NCBI RefSeq assembly: GCF_001685485.1
Contig: NZ_BDEL01000001.1
Coordinates: 1,919,501-1,983,500 of the forward strand
DNA length: 64,000 bases
Reading direction: 5' to 3'
From: Formosa haliotis
GTDB taxonomy: Bacteria; Bacteroidota; Bacteroidia; Flavobacteriales; Flavobacteriaceae
Under the pieces are notes generated by a model that did no database searches, had not been told where the DNA came from, and saw nothing but the letters and a program-made list of their open reading frames with translations. Shown one piece after another: positions 18,989 to 28,051 of this stretch. Position numbers and translations under genes: made by a program. Each line of letters starts with the position of its first letter. Positions within the stretch are counted from its first letter, which is position 1.

Positions 18989-19840
18989 TTGAATTTTTAT
19001 ATCGTCATACCCGCGCATAACGAAGCCGATTCTATTGGCTTAACTTTGGAATCTTTAGCTAAACAAACGCTGTTACCAAAACGGGTGGTAGTTGTAAACG
19101 ATCATTCTACTGACGAAACCCAAAGTATTGTTGAGTCTTTTATTTCTAAATACCATTGGATTTCCCAAGTCAACGTGGTGTCTTCAGACAAGCATTTACC
19201 AGGTTCTAAAATCATCAATGCGTTTTATAAAGGCTATGACACCTTAGATGATGATTACGATGTAATTTGTAAGTTTGATGCCGATTTAATCTTTCCTAAT
19301 ACTTATCTTGAAACGATTTCTCAACACTTTTCATCTAGCCCTACTTTAGGCATGGCTGCTGGTTTTTGTTATATCGAAAAAAATAACGACTGGATTTTAG
19401 AAGATTTAACAAACAAAGATCACATTCGTGGGGCCTTGAAGGCCTATAGAAAACAATGCTTCCTAGACATCGGAAAACTTAAACCTGCTATGGGCTGGGA
19501 TACCATAGACGAGCTATTAGCTAAGTTTTATCACTGGAACATTCTTACAGACGACAATTTACATGTAAAACACCTAAAACCTACGGGAGCGAGCTACAAT
19601 AAAAGCTCTAAATACATGCAAGGTGAAGCCATGTACAAAATGCGCTACGGGTTTACCATTACAGCCATTTCTGCATTTAAATTAGCGATGAAGAAAAAGA
19701 ACCTGTCCCTTTTTAACGATTATATGTCGGGTTACTTTAAAGCCAAAAATAATAATGTGCAACCTTTGGTATCTCCAGAACAAGGCAATTTTATTAGAAA
19801 ACTACGTTGGAAAGGCATGCTGAAAAAGTTTGGGATTTAG
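18989..19840 (+). CDS. Glycosyltransferase family 2 protein
   Basis: A 283-residue GT-A glycosyltransferase. The start codon is TTG at 18989; the mature pattern begins immediately (NFYIVIPAHNEADSIGLTL), so no upstream start is needed. The nucleotide-sugar aspartates are in VVVNDHSTDET and the metal-binding segment CKFDADLIFP (DxD). It probably transfers a sugar to a lipid or polysaccharide acceptor at the membrane face; no transmembrane segment is obvious. It closes the ketosynthase-methyltransferase-glycosyltransferase trio. Confidence 0.9.
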   Translation: MNFYIVIPAHNEADSIGLTLESLAKQTLLPKRVVVVNDHSTDETQSIVESFISKYHWISQVNVVSSDKHLPGSKIINAFYKGYDTLDDDYDVICKFDADLIFPNTYLETISQHFSSSPTLGMAAGFCYIEKNNDWILEDLTNKDHIRGALKAYRKQCFLDIGKLKPAMGWDTIDELLAKFYHWNILTDDNLHVKHLKPTGASYNKSSKYMQGEAMYKMRYGFTITAISAFKLAMKKKNLSLFNDYMSGYFKAKNNNVQPLVSPEQGNFIRKLRWKGMLKKFGI

Positions 19841-20047
19841 TTAGTGAGAAACAAGAGCCAAGAATCAAGAATCAAGACGTTAAAGAACAAATTTGAAAAT
19901 GTATTGATTTGAAAATTTGAAGATTTGATTCCTCCTTTCCTCGGAATTACAAGACCTTAATTAGCTAGCATTATTTCAAGGTATCAAGATCTAAATTTAA
20001 ACTTCAGATTAGCTCCAATTTATCTAACACGCTCATTTGAAATCAAT

Positions 20048-20076
20048 CGTCATGCTGAACTTGTTTCAGCATCACA
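20048..20076 (+). repeat. REP-like arm, solo copy
   Basis: CGTCA, then TG-CTGAACTTGTTTCAG-CA, then TCACA. The stem pair here is TG/CA. It is identical over 29 bases to the arm at 20272-20300, but no inverted partner follows. Confidence 0.75.
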
Positions 20077-20271
20077 TAATTAAACAATAAGGATAGTAAA
20101 GCTTTGACACAATTTGATTTGAAATCTGTTGTTTTGAAGATTTAAAGATAGTATTTCGATACACTGTAATTCCGTTGCTCTCTATTACAGCACTCAATTA
20201 CCAGAGAATAATACAACAATGACATAATCTAGAAATGTAGCAATTTGAAATTCAAGAATCGAGAATCCAAC

Positions 20272-20355
20272 CGTCATGCTGAACTTGTTTCAGCATCACA
20301 CAACAAGCTAAGAAATTTTTCTATAATGAGAATCTGAAATGAGTTCAGATTGACG
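20272..20355. repeat. REP-like palindromic repeat, paired arms
   Basis: Left arm 20272-20300 with stem pair TG/CA, and inverted right arm 20327-20355 with stem pair AT/AT. Same architecture as the element at 5484-5562: two diverging hairpin arms about 26 bases apart. Confidence 0.78.
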
Positions 20356-20369
20356 ACAATTCAAAGCAT

Positions 20370-20402
20370 AAAAAAACACCTCAACAAAACTTAAAGAGGT
20401 GC
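20370..20402 (-). terminator. Rho-independent terminator after valS
   Basis: On the minus strand, stem GCACCTCTT / AA-cACCTC region: GAGGTG at 20396-20401 pairs with CACCTC at 20377-20382, followed by a T-run (A-run 20370-20376 on the plus strand), 26 bases past the valS stop. Confidence 0.8.
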
Positions 20403-20427
20403 TTAATTATATATACTAAAATTCGTG

Positions 20428-23070
20428 TTATTTCAAACTTACTAAACTCGATTTTATCGTTTCAATTTTCGCTAAGGCGTCGGCTTCTTTTTTACGTTCG
20501 TTGGCAATGACTTGTTCTGGTGCTCCATTAACAAAACGCTCGTTAGACAATTTCTTTTGAACCGATTTTAAGAAACCTTCGGTGTAGTTTAACTCTTCGG
20601 TTAGCTTCTTAATTTCAGCTTCAACATCGATAGCGCCTTCCATAGGAATAAAATACTCGTTAGATTTTACTCGGAATGTTAAGGCGCCTTCAACTGCTTC
20701 AGACACGTAGTTGATAGCTTCTAAATTTCCTAGCTTCGCAATAACAGAATCAAAAGCTGTATTTACGTTTTCATTATTGATTACAGAAAATCCTATAGCA
20801 TCTTTAAAAGCAATGTTCTTATCTTTTCTTACTGTTCTAATACCCGAAATAACTTCAGAAGCAAATTCAAACTGAGCAATTAAATCTGTATTTATGGGCT
20901 TCGCTTCTGGCCATTTTGCAACAATTAATGCTTCCTCTGGAGTACGTTCGGCAATATATTGCCAAATATCTTCGGTTAAAAACGGCATAAACGGGTGAAG
21001 AATTTTTAAATTATCTTCGAAACGAACCATTACACTATTGTACGTTTTAGCATCAATAGGTTGTTGGTATGCTGGTTTTACAATCTCTAACAACCATCCG
21101 CAGAAATCATCGTAAATCAACTTATAAATACTCATTAAAGCATCGCTTAATCTGTATTTACTAAAGTGATCTTCTATTTCTACTAAAGCAGCTTGAAATT
21201 TAGCTTCGTACCAATCTAACGCTATTTTGCTAGATTCTGGCTGCTCAATCGCATCGCTAACTTCCCATAAATTGGTTAAATTAAAGGCATTCCATATTTT
21301 GTTACCGAATCCTTTTCCTTGTTGGCAAAGGGCTTCATCGAACATTAAATCGTTTCCTGCAGCGGAACTTAAAAGCAAACCAACACGAACACCATCGGCA
21401 CTATAATCGTCGATTAATTTTAAAGCATCTGGAGAATTCCCTAAAGATTTACTCATTTTTCGACGCTGCTTATCGCGAACTAATCCCGTTAAATACACAT
21501 TGTTAAACGGTTTTTCGTCTTTGTATTCGTAACCCGCAATAATCATTCTAGCCACCCAGAAAAATAAAATATCTGGACCGGTTACTAAATCGTTGGTTGG
21601 GTAATAATATTTTATGTCTTCATTTTCTGGATTACGAATCCCATCAAAAACACTCATTGGCCATAACCAAGACGAGAACCATGTATCTAAAGCATCGGTA
21701 TCTTGCGTAAGATCGCTAGTTGATAGTTGTTGGTTGTTAGTTTTTTGTTTAGCTAACTCTAAAGCTTCTTCAATAGTTTCTGCAACTACGAAATCTTCTT
21801 TCCGATCGCCGTAATAGAAAGCAGGGATTTGTTGTCCCCATAATAACTGACGCGAAATATTCCAGTCGCGAATATTTTCCATCCAGTGACGGTATGTGTT
21901 TTCGAATTTCTTAGGAAACAGTTTAATTTCGGCATCTTCACCTAAAACCGCTTCGATTGCCGGTTTTACTAAATCTTCCATTTTTAAGAACCATTGGTCA
22001 CTTAAACGAGGTTCGATTACCGCTTTAGTACGCTCAGAAGTTCCGACTTTATTTGTATGGATTTCAGTTTTTACTAAAACACCCAAAGTTTCAAGTTCTT
22101 TTGCGACAGTTTTTCTAGCCTCAAAACGATCTTGACCTTCAAATTGCAATCCGAAGCTATTTAAAGTTGCATTCGCATTAAAAATATCAACAACTTCTAA
22201 ATTATGCTTATCTCCTAAATTCTTATCATTTTCATCGTGTGCAGGCGTTACTTTTAAACATCCTGTACCAAATTCTAAATCGACATAGTCATCTTCTATA
22301 ATAGGTACCACGCGATTACAAATTGGTACAATCGCCTTTTTCCCTTTTAAATGTGTAAAACGTTCATCGTTCGGGTTAATACAAATAGCGGTATCTCCAA
22401 AAATAGTTTCGGGACGTGTTGTCGCAATGGTTAAAGTATCGTCGCTTCCTTCAATTTTATAATTAATGTAGTATAGGTTTCCTTGACGTTCTTCATGAAT
22501 CACTTCTTCATCAGACAAGGTAGTTTGTGCTTCAGGATCCCAATTAACCATACGGTAACCCCGATAGATTAAGCCTTTGTTAAATAAATCGACAAACACT
22601 TTTATAACGGCTTCAGACATGTCGTCGTCCATGGTAAACTTGGTTCTATCCCAATCGCAAGAACATCCTAATTTTTTAAGTTGCTCTAAAATAACCCCTC
22701 CATATTCGTGAGTCCAATCCCAAGCATGAGCTAAAAATTCATCGCGAGTCAGATCGTTTTTATCGATGCCTTGCTCTTTTAGTTTTGCAACCACCTTAGC
22801 TTCTGTAGCAATAGAGGCATGATCTGTCCCAGGAACCCAACATGCATTTTTACCCAACAACCGCGCACGACGCACTAATACATCTTGAATGGTATTATTA
22901 AGCATATGCCCCATATGTAATACACCAGTAACATTTGGCGGCGGAATTACAATAGTATAGGGTTCTCTGTCATCTGGTGTAGAATGAAAATAATTATGTT
23001 TCATCCAGTAATCGTACCATTTGCTCTCTACAGTATTTGCATCATATTTTGAAGGAATATCCATCTGCAT
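20428..23070 (-). CDS. valS: Valyl-tRNA synthetase
   Basis: An 880-residue class I aminoacyl-tRNA synthetase that charges tRNA-Val. The HIGH-type motif lies in PPPNVTGVLHMGHML and the KMSKS motif in RRKMSKSLGNSPD. The C-terminal coiled coil (about 815-880, EAEIKKLTEELNYTEG...) is the usual tRNA-binding arm. The start could be Met1 or Met3 (MDIPSKYDAN). One oddity: at 21715-21748 the codons for TNNQQLSTSDL are spelled by the same ACTAACAACCAACAACT-like sequence that recurs in non-coding repeats of this genome type. A TACTTTTG -7 element is at 23183-23190. Confidence 0.98.
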   Translation of the reverse strand: MQMDIPSKYDANTVESKWYDYWMKHNYFHSTPDDREPYTIVIPPPNVTGVLHMGHMLNNTIQDVLVRRARLLGKNACWVPGTDHASIATEAKVVAKLKEQGIDKNDLTRDEFLAHAWDWTHEYGGVILEQLKKLGCSCDWDRTKFTMDDDMSEAVIKVFVDLFNKGLIYRGYRMVNWDPEAQTTLSDEEVIHEERQGNLYYINYKIEGSDDTLTIATTRPETIFGDTAICINPNDERFTHLKGKKAIVPICNRVVPIIEDDYVDLEFGTGCLKVTPAHDENDKNLGDKHNLEVVDIFNANATLNSFGLQFEGQDRFEARKTVAKELETLGVLVKTEIHTNKVGTSERTKAVIEPRLSDQWFLKMEDLVKPAIEAVLGEDAEIKLFPKKFENTYRHWMENIRDWNISRQLLWGQQIPAFYYGDRKEDFVVAETIEEALELAKQKTNNQQLSTSDLTQDTDALDTWFSSWLWPMSVFDGIRNPENEDIKYYYPTNDLVTGPDILFFWVARMIIAGYEYKDEKPFNNVYLTGLVRDKQRRKMSKSLGNSPDALKLIDDYSADGVRVGLLLSSAAGNDLMFDEALCQQGKGFGNKIWNAFNLTNLWEVSDAIEQPESSKIALDWYEAKFQAALVEIEDHFSKYRLSDALMSIYKLIYDDFCGWLLEIVKPAYQQPIDAKTYNSVMVRFEDNLKILHPFMPFLTEDIWQYIAERTPEEALIVAKWPEAKPINTDLIAQFEFASEVISGIRTVRKDKNIAFKDAIGFSVINNENVNTAFDSVIAKLGNLEAINYVSEAVEGALTFRVKSNEYFIPMEGAIDVEAEIKKLTEELNYTEGFLKSVQKKLSNERFVNGAPEQVIANERKKEADALAKIETIKSSLVSLK

Positions 23071-23182
23071 AATTTTGAATCTTAATATTGCTTAAAATGA
23101 AAATAAACACGCAATTATTAGATTTTTAAACTAATAAAAAAGGTGTTTATTCCACTTTGGAATAGTTTTTGAATTAAAAAGG

Positions 23183-23190
23183 CAAAAGTA
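23183..23190 (-). promoter_or_regulatory. Probable -7 element (TACTTTTG) for valS
   Basis: Match to TAnnTTTG on the minus strand, with a leader of about 110 bases before the valS start. The leader shows no recognisable T-box. Confidence 0.45.
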
Positions 23191-23338
23191 CTTATATTTC
23201 TTTTGATGTAAAATTATATTGTGTATTTATGGCTTAACAAAACCTAATGTTATGTTAATAGAAGTCGTATTACATCTAAAAATTTTGCATAATGACTAAA
23301 AAGTATTTACGTTTACACCAAATTTAAAATCATAAATC

Positions 23339-23728
23339 ATGAAACAGCTTATAACTATTTTATTTATCGGATTGATTAGTTTTTCTATTCAAGCACAGGA
23401 AAAAGTGGCAAAAATTGAATTTAAATCAGATACGATAGACTATGGTACAATTGAAAAAGGTGCCAATGGTGTTCGTGTATTTGAATTTACAAACACTGGT
23501 GATGCTCCTCTTATTGTTTCTAAAGTAACATCTAGTTGTGGTTGTACCGTGCCTAAAAAACCAGAGGCTCCAATTATGCCTGGAAAAACTGGTGAAATTC
23601 AAGTAAAATATGATACAAATCGCGTTATGCCAATTAGAAAAACAATAACTGTTATTTCTAACGCAGACACCCCTACAGTAGCTTTAAAAATTAAAGGAGA
23701 AGTTATTGACCCGAGTAAAGCAAAATAA
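23339..23728 (+). CDS. DUF1573 domain-containing exported protein
   Basis: A 129-residue protein with a cleavable signal peptide (MKQLITILFIGLISFSIQAQ). The rest is one immunoglobulin-like DUF1573 domain: VRVFEFTNTGDAPLIVSKV, then SSCGCTVP and PGKTGEIQVKYD. It is predicted to be periplasmic or surface-exposed. The family is abundant in Bacteroidota and of unknown function. It is monocistronic, with a terminator at 23749. Confidence 0.9.
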   Translation: MKQLITILFIGLISFSIQAQEKVAKIEFKSDTIDYGTIEKGANGVRVFEFTNTGDAPLIVSKVTSSCGCTVPKKPEAPIMPGKTGEIQVKYDTNRVMPIRKTITVISNADTPTVALKIKGEVIDPSKAK

Positions 23729-23748
23729 TTACAAGATTAATTATATTT

Positions 23749-23784
23749 AAAAAGCCTTTGAGACCTACTCAATGGCTTTTTTTT
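23749..23784 (+). terminator. Terminator after the DUF1573 gene, shared with the converging protease gene
   Basis: Stem AAGCC-t-TTGAG / CTCAA-t-GGCTT with a T8 tail on the plus strand. The opposite strand has a shorter T-run, so weak bidirectional action is possible. Confidence 0.75.
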
Positions 23785-23787
23785 GTT

Positions 23788-25116
23788 TTAATTAGATTCT
23801 AAAGGCGCTTCTAATTTAAATTTAAAATTAGAGACAAATCCGTTTCTATCTATAGTAATATTCATACGTTCGCCTACATCTCCATAAAACAAATGCACAA
23901 TTTCTTGTAGTTTATATTGGTGGGCTTTTCTATTATTCACGCTTAATATAACATCGCCTACTAAAAGTCCGGCACGTTCTGCTGGCGAGCCTGGTCTTAG
24001 TTCTACAATAACGAAAGCAGGCTTTAGAATAATTTGATACGATGGCTTTAAAGCTACATCTATGTTTATTTTATTCCGAGAAAAGCCATCAGAATTAACC
24101 TCATCTACATTCACTATCATATCGCCATGGTGCTCTAATTCTATTCCACTTTTATTATAACTAAAAGAATCCTTAAAAAACTTATTCTTTTTAAGCGTTA
24201 ATCGCGCCTTATTATAATCGACAATACAGTTGAATCGTTTTAAAACACTACCTGAAACACTGCCGTTTCGCGTTTTAAACCGTTTGGCCAGTTTAATATC
24301 TGTAGAATCTGGATAGGCAACATTAACATTTTCAAGTATAAACGATTTTAAATGCAGCTCCTGAATTTTTGCGCGTTTTCCATAAACACTACCACTTAAA
24401 CCATGACCTAAAAAATCGATAAAATAGTTTTCATGTTCATACAGTCCTTGCGATTCATCTTCGAAAACCCACAAAGCATCACTTCCGCCAGAATCTATTA
24501 ATAATTTTACAGGCACTACATTATCGTGTACTTTTATGTCGGCATTTAAAAAAGGCTTATTATTATAAAATTCTAAATTAATAGTTTCGCATTTGTCGCA
24601 GGGTTTATAGGTATAAGTATTAGGATTATAAATTTTAATATATCGAGACGAATAGTTTATCTCGATAACAAAATCTTTAAACAAATCGTAGCCTATAATA
24701 CCATGAATAGGTATGCCTAATTGCGGTGTAAAATTTAATGTGGCATCATGAATGGCATACATATCCTGACTTGGATTAATCGCATCTCCTATTTTAAAAA
24801 TATTACCCTTAGACTTTAAAGCTTCAAACGAATCTCCTTCCCCTAGGCCTTGCAAAAAATATGCTTCTGTATTATTAATTTGAAGTGTATCTTTTTCGTT
24901 TAAAAAACTAAACACGATAGGTTTTGCCACACCCGTATCTAAAATAAACGATAATTCTACCCCATTAATTTCAACAGGAATAACAATTAAATTATTAATA
25001 AGTTGAAAACGCACTTTATCGAACTTCTTTCCTTCGGGAAGTTGAAATTTGGATTGCGAGAACATTAAATAACTTCCACAAAACAAAAAGAAAAGAAAAT
25101 ACAACAGCTTTTTCAT
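23788..25116 (-). CDS. Retropepsin-like aspartyl protease with C-terminal PDZ domain
   Basis: A 442-residue exported protein with signal peptide (KLLYFLFFLFCGSYLMFSQS). Two pepsin-like half-sites are visible: FILDTGVAKP near residue 57 and LLIDSGGSDALW near 207. Together they supply the two catalytic aspartates of a clan AA protease. A PDZ domain occupies about 350-430 (VIVELRPGSPAERAGLLVGD). This aspartyl protease-PDZ architecture is common in Bacteroidota envelope proteins; substrates are unknown. It is monocistronic and convergent with the DUF1573 gene. Confidence 0.87.
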   Translation of the reverse strand: MKKLLYFLFFLFCGSYLMFSQSKFQLPEGKKFDKVRFQLINNLIVIPVEINGVELSFILDTGVAKPIVFSFLNEKDTLQINNTEAYFLQGLGEGDSFEALKSKGNIFKIGDAINPSQDMYAIHDATLNFTPQLGIPIHGIIGYDLFKDFVIEINYSSRYIKIYNPNTYTYKPCDKCETINLEFYNNKPFLNADIKVHDNVVPVKLLIDSGGSDALWVFEDESQGLYEHENYFIDFLGHGLSGSVYGKRAKIQELHLKSFILENVNVAYPDSTDIKLAKRFKTRNGSVSGSVLKRFNCIVDYNKARLTLKKNKFFKDSFSYNKSGIELEHHGDMIVNVDEVNSDGFSRNKINIDVALKPSYQIILKPAFVIVELRPGSPAERAGLLVGDVILSVNNRKAHQYKLQEIVHLFYGDVGERMNITIDRNGFVSNFKFKLEAPLESN

Positions 25117-25235
25117 TTATTCGTAAAATTCATCCTTATTAATTTACAAATTTTTATTTTACGATAAGATTATTAGATTTTTTTTAGATAAAATTTAAGA
25201 ATATTTCTCAACTTTGTAGCTTAAATTTTTAAACT

Positions 25236-26426
25236 ATGCCAAAAATATCTACCAAAGGACAAAACATGCCAGAATCTCCAATTCGTAAATTGGTTCCCTA
25301 TTCTGAAAAAGCATTAAAAGCCGGTAAAAAGATTTTCCATTTAAACATAGGTCAGCCTGATATTAAAACTCCCGAAGTTGCTTTGGAAGCTGTTAAAAAC
25401 ATATCCCTAACAACTATAGAATATTCGCGTTCTGAAGGTTCTGAAGAATACAGAACTAAAATAGCAGCGTATTATCATAAAAATAACATTGAGGTAAATC
25501 ACGACGATATCATTGTCACAACAGGAGGAAGTGAAGCTTTACTTTTTGCTTTTGGAAGCATCATGGATGTTGATGATGAAATTATTATACCAGAACCGTT
25601 TTATGCAAATTACAATGGTTTTTCTACGGCTTCGGGCGTAAATGTTGTGCCCGTAATTTCTAAAATTGACAACAATTTTGCCTTACCTCCAATTTCTGAA
25701 TTCGAGAAATTAATTACGCCAAAAACAAAAGCTATTTTAATTTGTAATCCTGGAAACCCTACGGGATACTTATATTCTAAAGATGAAATTCTTCAGCTTG
25801 CGGCCTTGGTTAAAAAACACAATTTATTTTTAATTGCAGACGAGGTGTATAGAGAGTTTACTTACGATGGTGTAAAACATCATTCTATCATGGAAATTGA
25901 AGGTTTAGAAGACTATGCGATTATGGTAGATTCTGTTTCTAAACGATATAGTATGTGCGGAGCCAGAATTGGGTGTTTAGTTTCTAGAAATAAAGAGTTG
26001 ATTAAAACCGCCATTAAGTTTGCTCAAGCCCGATTAAGTCCGCCAACTCTTGCACAAATAGCTAGCGAGGCTGCCTTAGACACACCACAAAGTTATTTTG
26101 ACGAAGTAAAAACAGAATATGTAGAGCGCAGAAATACGCTAATTTCTGAATTACGAAAAATTGATGGTGTTAAAATAGGTGTCCCAAAAGGCGCTTTTTA
26201 TTGTATCGTAGAACTTCCTGTAAAAAACACAGATGCTTTTGCTCAGTGGCTTTTAGAAGATTTCGATTTAAATGGAGAAACGGTTATGGTTGCCCCTGCC
26301 GCTGGATTTTACTCAACTCCTGGCGAGGGCTTAAATCAAATTAGAATTGCCTACGTCCTTAACAAAGAGAGTTTAATTAAAGCCGTACATATTTTAAAAG
26401 AGGCTTTAAAAGTTTACAAAGACTAG
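25236..26426 (+). CDS. Pyridoxal phosphate-dependent aminotransferase (class I/II)
   Basis: A 396-residue fold-type I aminotransferase. The PLP lysine is in VDSVSKRYSMCGARIG and the phosphate-binding tail follows. The dinucleotide-like NPGNPTGYLYS and the DEVYREF segment complete the active site. The substrate is not defined by sequence; aspartate or aromatic amino acids are typical. It overlaps murB by one base at the stop (TAGTG), which implies translational coupling. A second member of the superfamily starts at 63176. Confidence 0.92.
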   Translation: MPKISTKGQNMPESPIRKLVPYSEKALKAGKKIFHLNIGQPDIKTPEVALEAVKNISLTTIEYSRSEGSEEYRTKIAAYYHKNNIEVNHDDIIVTTGGSEALLFAFGSIMDVDDEIIIPEPFYANYNGFSTASGVNVVPVISKIDNNFALPPISEFEKLITPKTKAILICNPGNPTGYLYSKDEILQLAALVKKHNLFLIADEVYREFTYDGVKHHSIMEIEGLEDYAIMVDSVSKRYSMCGARIGCLVSRNKELIKTAIKFAQARLSPPTLAQIASEAALDTPQSYFDEVKTEYVERRNTLISELRKIDGVKIGVPKGAFYCIVELPVKNTDAFAQWLLEDFDLNGETVMVAPAAGFYSTPGEGLNQIRIAYVLNKESLIKAVHILKEALKVYKD

Positions 26427-27439
26427 TGAACATACAACATAATATATCTTTAAAACCTTATAATACCTTCGGAATAGATGTTGCAGCAAAACATTTTGTT
26501 GCAATATCTACTCTAGAGGAATTAACAGCCGTTTTATCGCTTAAAGACTATCCGAACAAACTTATTTTAGGCGGAGGCAGTAATATGTTACTCACTAAAG
26601 ATGTTGATGCTTTAGTAATTCATATTAACATAAAAGGGATTTCAATTATTTCTGAAACGGAAGATAGCGTTTTAGTAAAAGCCAATGCTGGGGAGATTTG
26701 GCACGATTTTGTATTGTGGACCTTAAACCAAGATTATGGTGGCTTAGAAAATTTATCGTTAATCCCTGGTAATGTGGGCACTTCGCCTATTCAAAATATT
26801 GGAGCTTATGGTGTAGAATTAAAAGATGTTTTTGAATCTTGTGAAGCTATTCATTTACAAACTTTAAAATTACACACCTTTAACAAAGCTGCTTGTAATT
26901 TTGGATATAGAAATTCCATTTTTAAACAAGAGGCCAAAGGGCAATATATTATTACATCGGTTACTTTTAAACTAAGTAAAACCAACCACGAATTACACAC
27001 CAATTACGGGGCTATTACTACAGAACTAGAACACATGCAGGTTAGCAATCCTAGCATACAAGATATCTCTAAGGCTGTTATTAGTATTCGAAATAGTAAA
27101 TTACCAAACCCAAAAGACATTGGAAATAGCGGAAGCTTTTTTAAAAACCCCGTTGTTTCAAAAGATTTATATCTTCATTTATTACATCAATTCCCAGATA
27201 TACCAAGTTATCCAGTTTCAGAAACCGAAGTAAAAATCCCAGCAGGCTGGCTTATAGAAAAGGCCGGATTTAAAGGTAAACGATTAGGAGACTATGGAGT
27301 GCATAAAAACCAAGCCTTGGTTTTAGTCAATTATGGCGGAGCAAAAGGATCGGATATTCTTAAGTTATCTGAAATAATTCAACAGACTATTCAAAGAATT
27401 TTCAATATTAGTATCGAATCCGAGGTTAATATCTTATAA
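26426..27439 (+). CDS. murB: UDP-N-acetylenolpyruvoylglucosamine reductase (MurB)
   Basis: A 337-residue FAD enzyme that reduces UDP-GlcNAc-enolpyruvate to UDP-MurNAc in cell-wall synthesis. It begins at GTG 26426, sharing the last base of the preceding stop codon. The family opening NTFGIDVAAKHF is present, followed by the FAD-binding GGGSNMLLT and IPGNVGTSPIQNIGAYG segments. The C-terminal catalytic part contains GSFFKNP and AGWLIEKAGFKG. This is the long type I form. Confidence 0.97.
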   Translation: MNIQHNISLKPYNTFGIDVAAKHFVAISTLEELTAVLSLKDYPNKLILGGGSNMLLTKDVDALVIHINIKGISIISETEDSVLVKANAGEIWHDFVLWTLNQDYGGLENLSLIPGNVGTSPIQNIGAYGVELKDVFESCEAIHLQTLKLHTFNKAACNFGYRNSIFKQEAKGQYIITSVTFKLSKTNHELHTNYGAITTELEHMQVSNPSIQDISKAVISIRNSKLPNPKDIGNSGSFFKNPVVSKDLYLHLLHQFPDIPSYPVSETEVKIPAGWLIEKAGFKGKRLGDYGVHKNQALVLVNYGGAKGSDILKLSEIIQQTIQRIFNISIESEVNIL

Positions 27440-27508
27440 TTAGCAATAATTTATATAACTTTGATTAATTACAACCTATTGTGATTATGCTAACTTAATG
27501 CTATTATT

Positions 27509-28042
27509 TTGATTGCACCTATTGAACAGGAGATTGTTGGATTATTAAAGCATGGCAACAAGAAAGCCATTGCTTTACTATATGAGCATTATGCAGATAC
27601 GCTTTTAGGTGTCATTTCTAAAGTTATTACAGACGAAGATTTAGCGCAAGATGTACTTCAGGAAAGTTTTATTAAAGTTTGGAAGAAAGCAAAATCTTAC
27701 GACCCAAGTAAAGCCAAACTATTCACATGGTTGTATCGCATTGCATACAATACCGCTATAGACAAAGTAAGATCGGTATCGAATAAAGATAACAAGGAAG
27801 TCCAAATTGATGTTTCAAACGTATATCAATTAACGGCCGATGGTGTAAATCAAGATGTCATGGACATTAAAAAACACCTAAAGTCTATAGACCTCAAGTA
27901 CCAAATAGTACTTAATGCTCTCTTTTTTGAAGGCATGACGCAGCAAGAGGCCAGCGATGAATTGGACATTCCGTTAGGCACTATAAAATCGAGATTAAAA
28001 ATAGGACTTCGTGAATTGAAAAAAATTTACGATCCAGAATAA
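27509..28042 (+). CDS. ECF-type sigma-70 family sigma factor (paired with an RskA-like anti-sigma)
   Basis: A 177-residue two-domain sigma factor. Region 2 holds LLYEHYADTLLGVISKVITD and LAQDVLQESFIKVWKKA, then LFTWLYRIAYNTAIDKVR. Region 4 holds EGMTQQEASDELDIPLGTIKSRLKIGL. The start is TTG at 27509; no in-frame ATG lies upstream. The next gene, 9 bases downstream, is a membrane anti-sigma protein, the SigK/RskA arrangement. Confidence 0.93.
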   Translation: MIAPIEQEIVGLLKHGNKKAIALLYEHYADTLLGVISKVITDEDLAQDVLQESFIKVWKKAKSYDPSKAKLFTWLYRIAYNTAIDKVRSVSNKDNKEVQIDVSNVYQLTADGVNQDVMDIKKHLKSIDLKYQIVLNALFFEGMTQQEASDELDIPLGTIKSRLKIGLRELKKIYDPE

Positions 28043-28051
28043 ATTACAGTC

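Larger units (their letters stand above)
19841..20427. repeat. Repeat-rich non-coding spacer between the GT2 gene and valS
   Basis: No credible gene in 587 bases. From 19850 there is AGAATCAAGAATCAAGA and then TTTGAAAATTTGAAGATTTG-type low-complexity sequence, repeated in weaker form near 20110 and 20240. A solo REP-like arm is at 20048-20076 and a paired element at 20272-20355. The valS terminator occupies the right end. Confidence 0.7.

Noticed and set aside
19841..20427. CRISPR-like array
   Set aside because: Repeats are irregular, few and palindromic in the REP style, with no constant spacers and no cas genes.
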